Below are positions 6,025 to 15,107 of a stretch of 29,372 bases of DNA, piece by piece. The notes beneath the pieces were generated by a model that saw only the letters and a program-made list of their open reading frames with translations, was not told the DNA's origin and searched no databases. How positions within the stretch are numbered: position 1 is the stretch's first letter; every line of letters begins with the position of its first letter. The translations under genes were made by a program, and so were the position numbers. Source of the DNA: DASPKW01 sp038244055 (GTDB lineage: Bacteria > Planctomycetota > Phycisphaerae > Tepidisphaerales > Tepidisphaeraceae); assembly GCA_038244055.1 (NCBI GenBank), contig JBBRTW010000026.1:1-29372 (forward strand), in the 5' to 3' direction.

Positions 6025-7035
6025 ATGCCCATGGCCCCCTCTCTTCGCCCACCTGCCTCTCGACGCGATCAGTTTCCCTCCACCGTTCTTGAGAACACCT
6101 TCCTCTGCCGCGAGCATTATCGCCTCGTTCTGCGTGCGCCCGATTTTCCGGCCACGCAGCCTGGGCAGTTTATTCAGGTCGCCTGTCGCAACACGCTTAC
6201 CGACTACGGCATCGAGCACGAGCGCGATTGGACTGAAGGCCAGCCCATCGGCCTCGGCGGCGATGAGCTTTCCCACCCGCTCGCGTTCCTGCGCCGCCCC
6301 TTCTCACTGGCCGGCCGCCGCGATACCCCGGCCGGCGCGGAACTCGAACTGATCCACCGCATCGTCGGCATCGGCACTGATTGGCTGAGCCATCTCCGCC
6401 CCGGCGATGGGGTGGATGTGCTGGGCCCGCTGGGGAACACCTTTCGCCTGCCGGCCGAGGATGAAGTCGCGCTGCTGGTGGGTGGCGGCGTCGGCATCCC
6501 CCCGATGATCTATCTGGCCTCCGCGCTGGCTGGCCGAAAGGGCGTGGCGTTCTGTGGGGCGCTGTCGCGCGATCTGCTGCCGTTGACCGTCACCGCCAAT
6601 GCCCCCATCCCCACGCCCGACTCCACCGAACCTCTTTACAACATCGAAGAGTTCTCCCGCCACGGTTTGCCGGCCGTCATCACCACCGATGATGGCTCGT
6701 ACGGTTTCCGCGGTTTTGTCACCCAGGCCCTGGATCGTTATCTCGAACGATTCTTTCCCATGGGGGCGCGCAAGGGAATCAAGCCGGTCGTTTATACCTG
6801 CGGGCCCGAACCGATGATGAAGCGCGTGGCCGAGATCGCGGCCATTCATGAGATCGAGTGCCAGGTGGCCGTCGAGCGGGCAATGGCCTGCGGGATGGGC
6901 ACCTGCCAGTCCTGCTGCATCCGCCTGAAGCGCGATCCGAAGCGCGATGGGGCGGCGTTTGAAGGGAAGGATTGGATCTACAAACTGGCGTGTACAGATG
7001 GGCCGGTGTTTCTGGGCAAAGACCTTCTCTGGTAA
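6025..7035 (+). CDS. pyrK: Dihydroorotate dehydrogenase B, electron transfer subunit
   Basis: 336-aa FAD and [2Fe-2S] protein that passes electrons from PyrD to NAD+ in pyrimidine biosynthesis. Visible motifs: RRPFSLA (90-96) for FAD, GPLG (134-137), the nucleotide-binding GGGVGIPP (153-160), CGPEPMM (259-265), and the cluster cysteines C289, C294, C297 (or C298) and C323. It is longer than the roughly 260 aa of Bacillus PyrK, mainly from an insertion at about 55-85 before RRPFS and an extension near 190-210. ATG 6025 is chosen over a TTG at 5989 because that TTG forms the likely -35 box. The partner pyrD is 4.3 kb downstream on the same strand rather than adjacent. Confidence 0.92.
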   Translation: MPMAPSLRPPASRRDQFPSTVLENTFLCREHYRLVLRAPDFPATQPGQFIQVACRNTLTDYGIEHERDWTEGQPIGLGGDELSHPLAFLRRPFSLAGRRDTPAGAELELIHRIVGIGTDWLSHLRPGDGVDVLGPLGNTFRLPAEDEVALLVGGGVGIPPMIYLASALAGRKGVAFCGALSRDLLPLTVTANAPIPTPDSTEPLYNIEEFSRHGLPAVITTDDGSYGFRGFVTQALDRYLERFFPMGARKGIKPVVYTCGPEPMMKRVAEIAAIHEIECQVAVERAMACGMGTCQSCCIRLKRDPKRDGAAFEGKDWIYKLACTDGPVFLGKDLLW

Positions 7036-7080
7036 GATGCCGAATCTGTAACCGCCCTCATTCACCACCAAGGCCTCCCC

Positions 7081-7374
7081 ATGCCCCTGACGACCATCGG
7101 AATGCATTACGAAGTGATCCCCGGCAAGGAAGAAGAGTTCGAGAAGAGCTTCCTCAAGGTGATCGACTATCTCAAGACCGTAGCCGGGCATGTGGAATCG
7201 CACATGTACGAAGATGTTGCCTCGGTCGGGTCGTATGTCATCCTCAGCCAGTGGGAGACCAAGGAGGCATTCGAAACGTTCATCCACTCGCCGGAGTTCA
7301 AGCAGGTGGTCTCATGGGGGAAGGCGGAGATTTTGCGGGCGCGGCCCAAGCATAAGGTGTATCTGAATCAATAG
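7081..7374 (+). CDS. Antibiotic biosynthesis monooxygenase (ABM) family protein
   Basis: 97-aa single ABM/dimeric ferredoxin-like domain. It shows the family layout: a first strand (TTIGMHYEVIPGKEEEFEKSF), a helix, YVILSQWETKEAFETFIHSPEF in the middle, and a final strand with KVYL. Family members include quinol/quinone monooxygenases and IsdG/HmoA-like haem-degrading enzymes. No residue here decides between them. It starts 45 bp after pyrK and may be cotranscribed. It converges with emrB, the two stop codons being one base apart. Confidence 0.8.
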   Translation: MPLTTIGMHYEVIPGKEEEFEKSFLKVIDYLKTVAGHVESHMYEDVASVGSYVILSQWETKEAFETFIHSPEFKQVVSWGKAEILRARPKHKVYLNQ

Positions 7375-7375
7375 T

Positions 7376-8968
7376 TCAGTGCCCCGCGGCCAGTTCCTTC
7401 TTCGCCACGACCCTTTTGAACAGAAATGCCAGCGGGATGCACAGCGCGCAGATCAGCGCCAGCATCCGAAAATCATTGATATACGCCTGGCTGGCCGCCT
7501 GCCGCTGCAACTGAGCGTAAAATAGCCCATAGGCTTTCTCGTGGGCCGCCGCCGCGCCCACCCTGGGGCTGAGCGAGGCAATCAGTTCATTGAACCTCAT
7601 CATGAAGATCGGATTGTAAGCCGACAGATTCTCAGACAGCGCTGCCTGCACGCGCTGCGAGTCGCGGGCCAGCATCGTCGTGACCCAGGCGATCCCGACG
7701 CTTCCGCCGAGATTGCGCATCAGGTTGTAGATGCCCGAGGCGTTGCCGACCTGTTCATTGGCGAGTTTCCCCATCGCCAGGTTGGTCAGCGGCACGAAGA
7801 TGAATCCCAGGGCAAACCCGCTCGCCACGTTCGGCCAGACGATCGAAGAGATCGCGATGTCCAGCGTCATCCCTCCGAACACCCAGACCGAACCCGCCAG
7901 CAGCGCGAACCCGAACGCCAGCAGCCACCGATTATCCAGCCGCCCGACAATCGCCCCCACGACGAACATCGCCACGAAACTTCCCAGCCCGCGCGGGCTA
8001 ATGGCCATGCCGGCTTGCGTGGCGGGGTAGCCCATGAGCGTCTGCAAATAGAGCGGCAGCAGGGCGATTGTCGCATATAGGACTATTCCCACCAGGAAAA
8101 TCATCGCCGTTCCCAACGCGAAGTTGCGGTTGAGGAGAACGCGCAAATCGACGATCGGTTCGCGCGCCCGCATCTCGCGAACGATGAATCCCACCATGGC
8201 CGCGCCTGAAATCACTGCCGCCCAAAAGATCCATTTTGATGCGAACCAGTCCTCCTGCTGCCCCTTGTCCAGCAATACCTGCAACGTGCCCAGCCAGACC
8301 GCCATCAGCCCGAACCCCAGGTAGTCGATCGTCCGTCGCCGCGCCTTGGCGATGTAATGCGGGTCGTGGATGAACGACTGAATCATCAGGATCGCGACGA
8401 TCCCCACGGGGACATTGATGTAAAAATTCCAGCGCCAGGAATATTGATCGGTGATCCATCCTCCCAGCGTCGGGCCGATGATCGGCGCGACCACCACACC
8501 CAATCCATACATCGCCATGGCCGCCCCGCGCCGGGCAGGGGGAAACGACTCGAGCATGATCGCCTGCGCGATGGGCTGCAGCGCCCCGCCTCCCGCTCCT
8601 TGCACCACCCGCGCGAAGATCAGCATCGGCAGGCTCGTCGCCATCCCGCACATCACTGAAGCGGTGGTGAAAATTGCAATGCACGCGATGAGGAATCGCT
8701 TGCGCCCGAAGAAGGAAGAGAGCCATCCCGTCGCCGGCAGCACGATCGCGTTGGCCACCAGATAGCTTGTCAGCACCCAGGTCGCCTCATCCGTCGAGGC
8801 TGACAGCGTTCCCGCGATATGCGGCAGCGCCACGTTGGCGATCGAGGTATCCAATACCTCCATGAATGTCGGCAGCATGACCGCGATCGAGATGATCCAC
8901 GGATTGGCCGCCGGCCGGCCGGGCGCCAATGGCAGGGGGGAATCGAGTTGTGTCAGGTCGGCGCTCAT
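7376..8968 (-). CDS. emrB: DHA2-family multidrug efflux permease (EmrB/QacA type)
   Basis: 530-aa MFS drug:H+ antiporter of the 14-helix DHA2 subfamily. Signature motifs are visible: motif D1 with MEVLDTSIANVALP (36-49), motif A GWLSSFFGRKRFL (81-93), motif B FARVVQGAGGGAL (118-130) with R120, and the antiporter motif C GVVVAPIIGPTLGG (157-170). It lies 66 bp downstream of emrA on the same strand and likely forms an inner-membrane/periplasmic pump that works with a TolC-like channel not seen here. No clear Shine-Dalgarno. Confidence 0.92.
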   Translation of the reverse strand: MSADLTQLDSPLPLAPGRPAANPWIISIAVMLPTFMEVLDTSIANVALPHIAGTLSASTDEATWVLTSYLVANAIVLPATGWLSSFFGRKRFLIACIAIFTTASVMCGMATSLPMLIFARVVQGAGGGALQPIAQAIMLESFPPARRGAAMAMYGLGVVVAPIIGPTLGGWITDQYSWRWNFYINVPVGIVAILMIQSFIHDPHYIAKARRRTIDYLGFGLMAVWLGTLQVLLDKGQQEDWFASKWIFWAAVISGAAMVGFIVREMRAREPIVDLRVLLNRNFALGTAMIFLVGIVLYATIALLPLYLQTLMGYPATQAGMAISPRGLGSFVAMFVVGAIVGRLDNRWLLAFGFALLAGSVWVFGGMTLDIAISSIVWPNVASGFALGFIFVPLTNLAMGKLANEQVGNASGIYNLMRNLGGSVGIAWVTTMLARDSQRVQAALSENLSAYNPIFMMRFNELIASLSPRVGAAAAHEKAYGLFYAQLQRQAASQAYINDFRMLALICALCIPLAFLFKRVVAKKELAAGH

Positions 8969-9034
8969 GGGTTTGGAACAGGTGGAAACCAGTTGAAAAA
9001 TGAAAGGCGCGTGCTACTGGCGAGTATCGGTGCC

Positions 9035-10495
9035 CTACTCTTTGATGCGCACGGATGGCTCGACCGACATTCCCGGCCCCAGTGCGTGGGCGGGATCGGG
9101 CGCTTCGTCCAGCGTGATTTTCACCGGCACACGCTGTACGACCTTCACGTAGTTCCCCGTTGCATTCTCGGCCGGCAGAAGGCTGAATCGCGATCCGCTT
9201 CCGCGCTGAATGCTGTCCACATGCCCCTGGAGCTTTAAGCCCGGATAGGCATCCACACTCACATCCACCTTCTGCCCCGGGCGGATGTGATTGAGCTGGG
9301 TCTCCTTGAAATTGGCCACGACCCAGAGTCGGCTCGGCACCAGGGCGAACATCGCCTGTCCTGGCTGGAGGTAATTCCCCGCCTCGACGCCCTTGCGCGT
9401 CACCCGGCCATCCTCTGAAGCCATGATTCGTGTGTATGACAAATCCAGTTCGGCCTGTCGCGCCGCCGATGCCAGGCGCTGTACTTCCGCGCTGGCGGTG
9501 TCCAGATCGGCGCGCACTGTCGCGACGCGCTGCGGGGCGGCCCCGGCCTGCTCCAGTTTCGCCTGCGACTCGGCCACTTTCGCCTGCGCCTGCACGACCT
9601 GCGCAGTCGCCTGCTCCAAAGCCGCCGCAGCCGAGACTTTGGCCGCCCTTGCTTCCTCCAGGGCCGCCCGTGCTGCGGTTACTTTCTTGGCGGCCGCATC
9701 AGACCGCGCATCGGCGGCATGCGAAGCGGCGCGGGCATTGGTCAATTCCTGATCGCTCGCCACCGCCACCTCATGCATCGCCTCAATCCGCGGCAGTTGC
9801 TCGCCCGCGCGGCGTTTCTCCGCGTTGGTCGCCACCAGTTCGGCCGATGCCTGATCGATTGCCGCATCCATCGAGAGAATGTGCGCCTCCGCCATCGCCA
9901 GAGCCCCCTTGGCCGCATTGACCTGCGCCTTGGCCGTTTCCACCGCTGAGACGGCCTGGTCGACTCCCGCTTTCGCCTGGTTCATATCCGCGCTGCTGGT
10001 GGTGGAGATGATCGATAGGTTCGCCTGGGCGGCCGCTTCGCGCGCCTTGGCCGCTCCCAGCGCTGCCTTCGCCTGGTCGAGCTTTGCCTGGTAATCGCTC
10101 GGATCGATCTGCACCAGCAACTCGCCCGCTTTGACCAGTTGATTGTCATCCACGAAAACATTCGCGACATGCCCCGCGATGCGCGGGCTCACCTGGACGA
10201 TATGCCCTTCGATGAAAGCATCATCCGTTGTTTCGTAATGCAGCGCGTGGATGTAATAGCGAGCGGCAAATGCCACAGTCGTCGCGGCCAGCAGCGAGAC
10301 CGCGCCCCATCGCAACAGACGATGCGGATGTGCCGGCCCGGCCAGGTCAACCGACCCTGAATCCGCTTTGGCCGAAACCGGGATCACCTCCCGCCCCGCC
10401 AACCGGTCAGCCAATTCCCCGCCCGACCCCACGGGCTTGATGTCTTTCGACAGTTCCCGCTTGCGGCGATGAAAGGGATGAAATGCGATTTTCAT
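9035..10495 (-). CDS. emrA: EmrA-like HlyD-family periplasmic adaptor
   Basis: 486-aa membrane fusion protein. It has a charged cytoplasmic N-terminus, one membrane helix (about 62-83), a split biotinyl-lipoyl domain starting TTDDAFIEGHIVQVSPRIAGHV (89-110) and closing near SYTRIMASEDGRVTRKG, and a beta-barrel region. Between the lipoyl halves is an exceptionally Ala-rich coiled coil (about 140-355), longer than in E. coli EmrA (390 aa in total). The start is ATG 10495 because GGAGG (10504-10508) lies eight bases upstream; an ATG at 10510 overlaps that box. It lies between marR and emrB. Confidence 0.92.
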   Translation of the reverse strand: MKIAFHPFHRRKRELSKDIKPVGSGGELADRLAGREVIPVSAKADSGSVDLAGPAHPHRLLRWGAVSLLAATTVAFAARYYIHALHYETTDDAFIEGHIVQVSPRIAGHVANVFVDDNQLVKAGELLVQIDPSDYQAKLDQAKAALGAAKAREAAAQANLSIISTTSSADMNQAKAGVDQAVSAVETAKAQVNAAKGALAMAEAHILSMDAAIDQASAELVATNAEKRRAGEQLPRIEAMHEVAVASDQELTNARAASHAADARSDAAAKKVTAARAALEEARAAKVSAAAALEQATAQVVQAQAKVAESQAKLEQAGAAPQRVATVRADLDTASAEVQRLASAARQAELDLSYTRIMASEDGRVTRKGVEAGNYLQPGQAMFALVPSRLWVVANFKETQLNHIRPGQKVDVSVDAYPGLKLQGHVDSIQRGSGSRFSLLPAENATGNYVKVVQRVPVKITLDEAPDPAHALGPGMSVEPSVRIKE

Positions 10496-10540
10496 AAAGG
10501 CGACCTCCATGGGTGTGCCCCCGAGATAGTACGTCGCCTA

Positions 10541-10569
10541 ATTATCTGAGGTCGTTTGGCGAAAGTCAC
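10541..10569 (-). promoter_or_regulatory. Candidate promoter of emrA-emrB
   Basis: GTGACT (10564-10569), 17 bp, GATAAT (10541-10546) on the minus strand, in the 224-bp gap between marR and emrA. The MarR protein would be the natural repressor. The nearby CCTAATTATCTGAGG is weakly palindromic, but no clear operator stands out. Confidence 0.4.
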
Positions 10570-10719
10570 CTTTCAAAGCCGGCACCAAATCAAGAATCGA
10601 ATCTCGGCTCTGCGAATTGATCGCTTAGTGAAAACTAGCACATAAAGCCTTTGATGACAGTTATCTATGCGCACGAGAAGGCTAACGCTCGCCCCCATTT
10701 TCACCCCCTTGATATCCGC

Positions 10720-11220
10720 TTATAGCTCCGAAAGCCCCTTGCCTATCTTCACAAGCAACTCTGTCAATCGCTGCTTATCCGCCTCTTCCACGCCACCCAT
10801 GAGCTGGCTGATTCGCCGGTAGTAGTCGGGGAGAATCGAATCGAGGATTTTCTGACCGGGAGGCATCAAAAAAACGACCGCCCGTCTTCGGTCATGGGCG
10901 TCACCCTGACGCCGAATCAGATTCTCACGCTCCAGGCCATCGAGCAATCCGGTGATGGTCGCCCGGGTCACGCCGGCACGGTCGGCGAGGCTGGAGGGGC
11001 TGACTCCCTCTTTGGGCGCGCGGTTGAGAATCATCAAAACTGTAAATCGACCCTGCGACATGCCATGACGTGCCAGATAGTCGGTAAACGAATCTCCAAC
11101 ATCCGTTGCGGTTCGCAGAAGCACCAGAAAACTCTCCACCGCCCGCGGATCGATTTGGGGATAACGCTCGGCCTGTTGCCGGATCGCCTCGTAACGGGGA
11201 AGGTCGCGCAATAGCAGCAT
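10720..11220 (-). CDS. MarR-family transcriptional regulator
   Basis: 166-aa winged-helix regulator. The recognition region is SPSSLADRAGVTRATITGLL (74-93), followed by the wing DAHDRRRAVVFL (107-118) with the family D-x-R pattern. Flanking helices provide the dimer interface. It precedes emrA-emrB on the same strand and likely represses that pump and itself. The start is uncertain: ATG 11220 fits a -10 box TACAAT (11227-11232) six bases upstream, giving a leaderless message. ATG 11238, with an AAGGG about five bases upstream, and GTG 11256 are alternatives. Confidence 0.88.
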   Translation of the reverse strand: MLLLRDLPRYEAIRQQAERYPQIDPRAVESFLVLLRTATDVGDSFTDYLARHGMSQGRFTVLMILNRAPKEGVSPSSLADRAGVTRATITGLLDGLERENLIRRQGDAHDRRRAVVFLMPPGQKILDSILPDYYRRISQLMGGVEEADKQRLTELLVKIGKGLSEL

Positions 11221-11291
11221 TGACGCATTGTAACCCATGCAGCCCTTCGAGTTCACTTGCGTTTGCCCCCGCTATTCGTAAAAACACCGTC

Positions 11292-12248
11292 GTGCAAGAC
11301 CTTTCCGTCAACCTCGCCGGGCTGAAGCTTTCCAACCCCACCCTGACCTGCTCGGGAACCTGCGGGTACGCCTTCGAATACGCCGATTTCATGGACCTCT
11401 CGCGCCTGGGCGCGTTCGTTACCAAATCGATCACGCTGGAAGAGCGAACCGGCAATGCCCCCGCGCGGATCGTCGAAGTCCGCGCTGGGATGCTCAACGC
11501 CATCGGCCTGGCCAACGTCGGGCTGAAGCGCTTCCTGGCCGAGAAGGTGCCGCAGCTTCAGAAGATGCCCTGCCCGGTGATCGTCAACGTGGCCGGGCAT
11601 TCTTTCGATGATTACACCGAGACCTGCGCCGCCATGGATGGGCTGGAATGCGTTCGCGCGGTCGAGCTCAATGTCTCCTGCCCGAATGTCAAAGACGGCC
11701 TGACCTTCGGCACCCACCCCGGCCGGCTGAAAGAGCTGGTCAGCATGGTGAAAAAAGCCCTGCCGCATAAGCCGCTGATCGTCAAGCTCTCGCCCAATGT
11801 GGAAGACATCACCGCCACCGCCCGCGCGGCTATTGAAGGGGGCGCGGAGATTCTTTCGCTGGTGAATACCTTTACCGCAATGGCCGTGGATATCTGGAAA
11901 AAGCGCCCTCGCCTGGCCAACGTCACCGGCGGTCTCTCCGGCCCGGCCATCAAGCCGATCGCGCTGCACCTGGTCTCGCGCGTCTACCGCAATGTCGCCA
12001 AAGCCGCGGGCGTGCCGATCATCGGAATGGGCGGCATCCAATACTGGCAGGATGCGGTGGAGTTCATGCTGGCGGGGGCGACGGCGGTGGCGATCGGCAC
12101 GGCCCTCTTCGTCGATCCGGCGGCCCCAAACAAAATCTGCGAGGGGCTGGCGCAGTACATGGAGAAAACGAAGATTTCGCGGCTGTCCGACATCATCGGC
12201 GCGCTGGAATTGCCGGGGGATCAGCCGAAGACTGCGCCATATCCGTGA
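11292..12248 (+). CDS. pyrD: Dihydroorotate dehydrogenase B, catalytic subunit
   Basis: 318-aa FMN enzyme of class 1B that oxidises dihydroorotate to orotate. Seen: FVTKSIT with K45 near the FMN, AIGLAN (70-75), and the active-site loop ELNVSCPNVKDG with catalytic base C130. Cys rather than Ser marks class 1. C-terminal phosphate-binding motifs are IIGMGGI and AVAIGTALF. GTG 11292 is chosen because the upstream frame is antisense to marR and has no ATG; no Shine-Dalgarno is seen. It is divergent from marR with less than 75 bp between start codons. PyrK, its partner, is encoded 4.3 kb upstream. Confidence 0.93.
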   Translation: MQDLSVNLAGLKLSNPTLTCSGTCGYAFEYADFMDLSRLGAFVTKSITLEERTGNAPARIVEVRAGMLNAIGLANVGLKRFLAEKVPQLQKMPCPVIVNVAGHSFDDYTETCAAMDGLECVRAVELNVSCPNVKDGLTFGTHPGRLKELVSMVKKALPHKPLIVKLSPNVEDITATARAAIEGGAEILSLVNTFTAMAVDIWKKRPRLANVTGGLSGPAIKPIALHLVSRVYRNVAKAAGVPIIGMGGIQYWQDAVEFMLAGATAVAIGTALFVDPAAPNKICEGLAQYMEKTKISRLSDIIGALELPGDQPKTAPYP

Positions 12249-12321
12249 GCGTGCGATCGTGCCAAATGACGGTTAACGATTCGCTGCGGAAACGTTCTTT
12301 GCGCTAATGCCCTCACCCCCG

Positions 12322-12345
12322 CCCTCTCCCGAGTACAGGAGAGGG
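12322..12345. terminator. Stem-loop between convergent pyrD and holA
   Basis: CCCTCTCC (12322-12329) and GGAGAGGG (12338-12345) flank an 8-base loop. It lies between two convergent genes, so a two-way transcription stop is likely. It lacks a long T-run. Confidence 0.55.
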
Positions 12346-12348
12346 GGT

Positions 12349-13311
12349 TCATTTCCGACCCAGCGAATTCCCCACCGTCAGAATAAACCGCTCCACATTC
12401 TCCGCCGCATCGCCCACGCCCGATTTGCTCTGCTTATCGATCTCCACCAGCAGGTTCAGCGCCCGGTACAATCCATCGCCGCCGAGCGACTGGGCCGTCT
12501 TCAGAAAGCCATCGCCTTTTTCGGGGGGCCAGATTTTGAGGTCTTGCGCGATTTGAGAAACCGTCGCCCCGCGTCGTTTCATCTCGATCGCTTTGGCGGC
12601 CCGCTCCAGCCACATGCCCAGCCAGGTCACCGCCCGAAACTCGGCCGAGCTGTCCATCTGCACGAGTTGCCGCCAGCGCCGCATCGCCGCCGTCGTCCGG
12701 CCGGCCGCAATCTCATCGGTCATGTGCCACATTTCCTGCTCGCGCTGAAATGCCACCGAGCCTTGCACATCCCCCACATCCACTTTGCCGCTTTCGCATT
12801 GCAGGGCCAGCTTGGCCAGTTCATTGTCCAAACGGCCGAGATCATTGCCCACAAAGTCCTTCAGCATCTCGGCCGCCGGGACGGTCAATGTCAGCTTATG
12901 GGCCGTGCGTGCGCGTTGGATGATCCATGGCACCAAAGCCCGGTCGGCAGGGGGGGCGCATTCCAAAACTTCCCCGCTCTTGACGATGATCTTGTAAATC
13001 CGCTGGTTCTTCGGCAGCGAGTCCATCCGCAGGACCAGTGTCGCGCTATCCACCGGCTTCTCGCAGTAATCTTCCATCTGCTCGCGATAGCGGGTGATGA
13101 ATTCATCGGCCGCGCCGACCACCACCGCCTTCGATCCGCCGAACATCGCGAAGCTTCGTAGCTCATCCAGGACGGTTGCCAGTTCAGCCCGCTCCCCATC
13201 CAGATCGATGCGCTGCGCGTCTTTGGGTAATTTTCCCATGATCTCGCGCAGTCGCTGCGTCTGCAAAAACGCATCGGCCCCCACCAGGGCATAAACGGGT
13301 TTGGCGGCCAT
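12349..13311 (-). CDS. holA: DNA polymerase III subunit delta
   Basis: 320-aa clamp-loader subunit that opens the sliding clamp during replication. It shows the HolA pattern: an N-terminal PVYALVGADAFLQTQRL, a central segment with an exposed-Cys/Pro linker (ECAPPADRALVPWI), LKDFVGNDLGRLDNELAKLAL (the conserved GNDLxxLxNEL-type helix), and a C-terminal helical collar domain. Length is within the family range (about 310-345). The gene faces pyrD tail to tail. Its predicted promoter (13320-13348) would start transcription about two bases before the ATG. Confidence 0.9.
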   Translation of the reverse strand: MAAKPVYALVGADAFLQTQRLREIMGKLPKDAQRIDLDGERAELATVLDELRSFAMFGGSKAVVVGAADEFITRYREQMEDYCEKPVDSATLVLRMDSLPKNQRIYKIIVKSGEVLECAPPADRALVPWIIQRARTAHKLTLTVPAAEMLKDFVGNDLGRLDNELAKLALQCESGKVDVGDVQGSVAFQREQEMWHMTDEIAAGRTTAAMRRWRQLVQMDSSAEFRAVTWLGMWLERAAKAIEMKRRGATVSQIAQDLKIWPPEKGDGFLKTAQSLGGDGLYRALNLLVEIDKQSKSGVGDAAENVERFILTVGNSLGRK

Positions 13312-13319
13312 GATCGATA

Positions 13320-13348
13320 CTTCTACGGTGCTGTCAGAAGTGCGTCAA
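13320..13348 (-). promoter_or_regulatory. Candidate promoter of holA
   Basis: TTGACG (13343-13348), 17 bp, TAGAAG (13320-13325) on the minus strand. It would give a leaderless holA message beginning near 13313. Confidence 0.4.
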
Positions 13349-13484
13349 CCGCGGCGTAAAGCCAATGGCTCAGCTTTCGTTTATATCCGTGGCGGATACA
13401 CTCGCCGTGGGCGAGACCGACATAGAATTCTGTGTGATGAATCAGGTGTTTTCAAAGCTTGGGAAGTTGGGAGACTGACGCACT

Positions 13485-14234
13485 ATGTACATGCCGTTTT
13501 CATCAGTCTGCGATGACTTCTACATCAACATGCGCCTGGCGACGCAGTTGAATCTTCCAAACAATCGCGAGACCGTGCTCCACTTTTTCGAGCGCGTGCA
13601 GAAGCGATTCCCGGAGATGTCGCGCTTTCGAAAGCACGATAACGGCGATCTGGCCATCGAAGAAAGCCGCGAGAATGAATCTTATCGCTGGCTGACGCTC
13701 GAAGCGCGCCGCCTGGTGGCCGGGCACGTCAATCCTGAGAGCTTTGAAGAGGCCCTGCGGCTTCATTCCATGATTCTCGAGCAGGTTCCATACGACCTGG
13801 GGCTTTCGCCGGTTGAAGTGGATTACCTCGACATCCTTTTCGGCTTCGATCTCTCCTATCGTGGCAACCACGACCAGATCATCGCCCAGAGCCTGCTGCA
13901 CGATTCACCGCTGCACTGCCTGCTCGATGAGAATTCCGATGCCCGGCCTGTGGATATTCAGCCCTCGATCACCGTCGCCCTCTCCGAAGATTGCCGCCTC
14001 CAGGCGCGGATCGATATCGTCACTCGCACCAACTCCTTCCAGGTGCGCACGGGCGAATACGGCAATGAGATGATCAGCGTCTTCCTGGTTCTGCGCCGCT
14101 ACTGGGGCGATCGCCCCAAGGAGCCGATGCACGAGCTCATCAAAGACCTCGGCCGCCGCGCTGAGGAAATCTGCATCGAGCAGGTCATTCCGAAGGTGAT
14201 CGCGCCGATCTCGGCCGCCATCGCCGCGAAATGA
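13485..14234 (+). CDS. Conserved protein of unknown function
   Basis: 249 aa, soluble, no signal peptide or membrane helix. Notable conserved-looking blocks: ETVLHFFERVQKRFPEM, VDYLDILFGFDLSYRGNHD, and VDIQPSITVALSEDCRLQAR followed by TNSFQVRTGEYGNEMISVFL, a beta-rich half, then a C-terminal helix. From memory, similar proteins occur across Planctomycetota, but I cannot name a family or function. It overlaps the 14225-14253 direct repeat at its 3' end and precedes thpR by 58 bp on the same strand. ATG 13530 is an alternative start. Confidence 0.8.
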   Translation: MYMPFSSVCDDFYINMRLATQLNLPNNRETVLHFFERVQKRFPEMSRFRKHDNGDLAIEESRENESYRWLTLEARRLVAGHVNPESFEEALRLHSMILEQVPYDLGLSPVEVDYLDILFGFDLSYRGNHDQIIAQSLLHDSPLHCLLDENSDARPVDIQPSITVALSEDCRLQARIDIVTRTNSFQVRTGEYGNEMISVFLVLRRYWGDRPKEPMHELIKDLGRRAEEICIEQVIPKVIAPISAAIAAK

Positions 14235-14253
14235 TCACCATCGCGAAATGATC
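14225..14253. repeat. 12-bp direct repeat across a stop codon
   Basis: CGCGAAATGATC occurs at 14225-14236 and 14242-14253, a 17-bp period, spanning the TGA at 14232-14234. It is probably a small local duplication. Confidence 0.6.
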
Positions 14254-14292
14254 TCATTGATTTCGCGGGCGTTCGCCCACACACTGCCTTCG

Positions 14293-14880
14293 ATGCGTTT
14301 GTTCACCGCCCTCACCCTTCCGCCACCAATCCGGCAGCGGCTGGAAGAGATCCAGACGATCTTCCGGCCGCTGCCGCATCTGCAATCGGGCGTCTCCTGG
14401 ACCCGCCCGGAGAATCTGCACGTCACGCTGAAATTCCTCGGCGATATCGAAGACCAGCACCTGGCCAACCTCACCACCGGGCTGGGCAAGATCGAGGTCC
14501 CGCCGATGACCTTCACCGTCAGCCGGTTTCTCTGCCTCCCCCACCACGGCCCGGCCCGCGTACTGGCGGCCGCCCTTTCGGGCGATATCGCGCCGCTCGC
14601 CAGGCTTTTCGCGCAGATCGATGCGACAGTCCGTCCGCTGGGCGTTCGCCGCGAAGCGCGCGATTACAAACCCCACATCTCTCTTGCCCGCTTCAAGAAT
14701 CCCAGCAACCGGCATACTTCGCAGGTGCTGGCGCGGGTGATCGATCCGTTTCTCCTCCCCACCGCGCCATTCTCGATCGAGTCCTTCGAGCTGTTCGAAT
14801 CGAAACTCACGCCCGAGGGACCCGTCTATCGAAATATCTCCAGTTTCCCCGGATGTCCCCCGCTCACTCTTCGCCAATGA
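14293..14880 (+). CDS. thpR: RNA 2',3'-cyclic phosphodiesterase
   Basis: 195-aa 2H phosphoesterase (LigT/ThpR) that opens 2',3'-cyclic phosphates, historically called 2'-5' RNA ligase. Both catalytic tetrapeptides are present: HVTL (H43, T45) and HISL (H128, S130), with MRLFTALTLPP at the N-terminus as usual. ATG 14293 gives the family start and length; the frame extends upstream to 14248 without similarity. It is followed on the same strand by the antiporter gene, with a 227-bp gap that holds no convincing gene. Confidence 0.92.
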   Translation: MRLFTALTLPPPIRQRLEEIQTIFRPLPHLQSGVSWTRPENLHVTLKFLGDIEDQHLANLTTGLGKIEVPPMTFTVSRFLCLPHHGPARVLAAALSGDIAPLARLFAQIDATVRPLGVRREARDYKPHISLARFKNPSNRHTSQVLARVIDPFLLPTAPFSIESFELFESKLTPEGPVYRNISSFPGCPPLTLRQ

Positions 14881-15107
14881 CACGATTGCGAACGGCGATG
14901 GGCTCGCCCGCCGCTCCAGCTCCTGTCGAATGGAGGCCGGGTTTGGCGTTCCTGGTTTTTGCGATCGGCCCATCGACCTTTTGGCCCCCTGCGCCGTTGC
15001 ACCCCTGGCCCCGCTTGCACACCCCTTGCACCGCATTGCGGCCCCCGCGCTTTCCGAGTAAGAAATCCCCCCGCGTCGCCAACCGCCGCCTAATGGAGAT
15101 TCGTCGG

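Noticed and set aside
11106..11291. Upstream extension of pyrD to an earlier start
   Set aside because: The extension is antisense to marR and lacks similarity; GTG 11292 gives the normal length.
13301..13516. 71-aa plus-strand frame between holA and the unknown gene
   Set aside because: It overlaps the holA start and the next gene in another frame, with no Shine-Dalgarno and no recognisable sequence.
14853..15107. 85-residue N-terminal extension of the antiporter
   Set aside because: It overlaps thpR and is proline/arginine-rich without homology; the signal-like segment begins after ATG 15108, which has a GGAG box.
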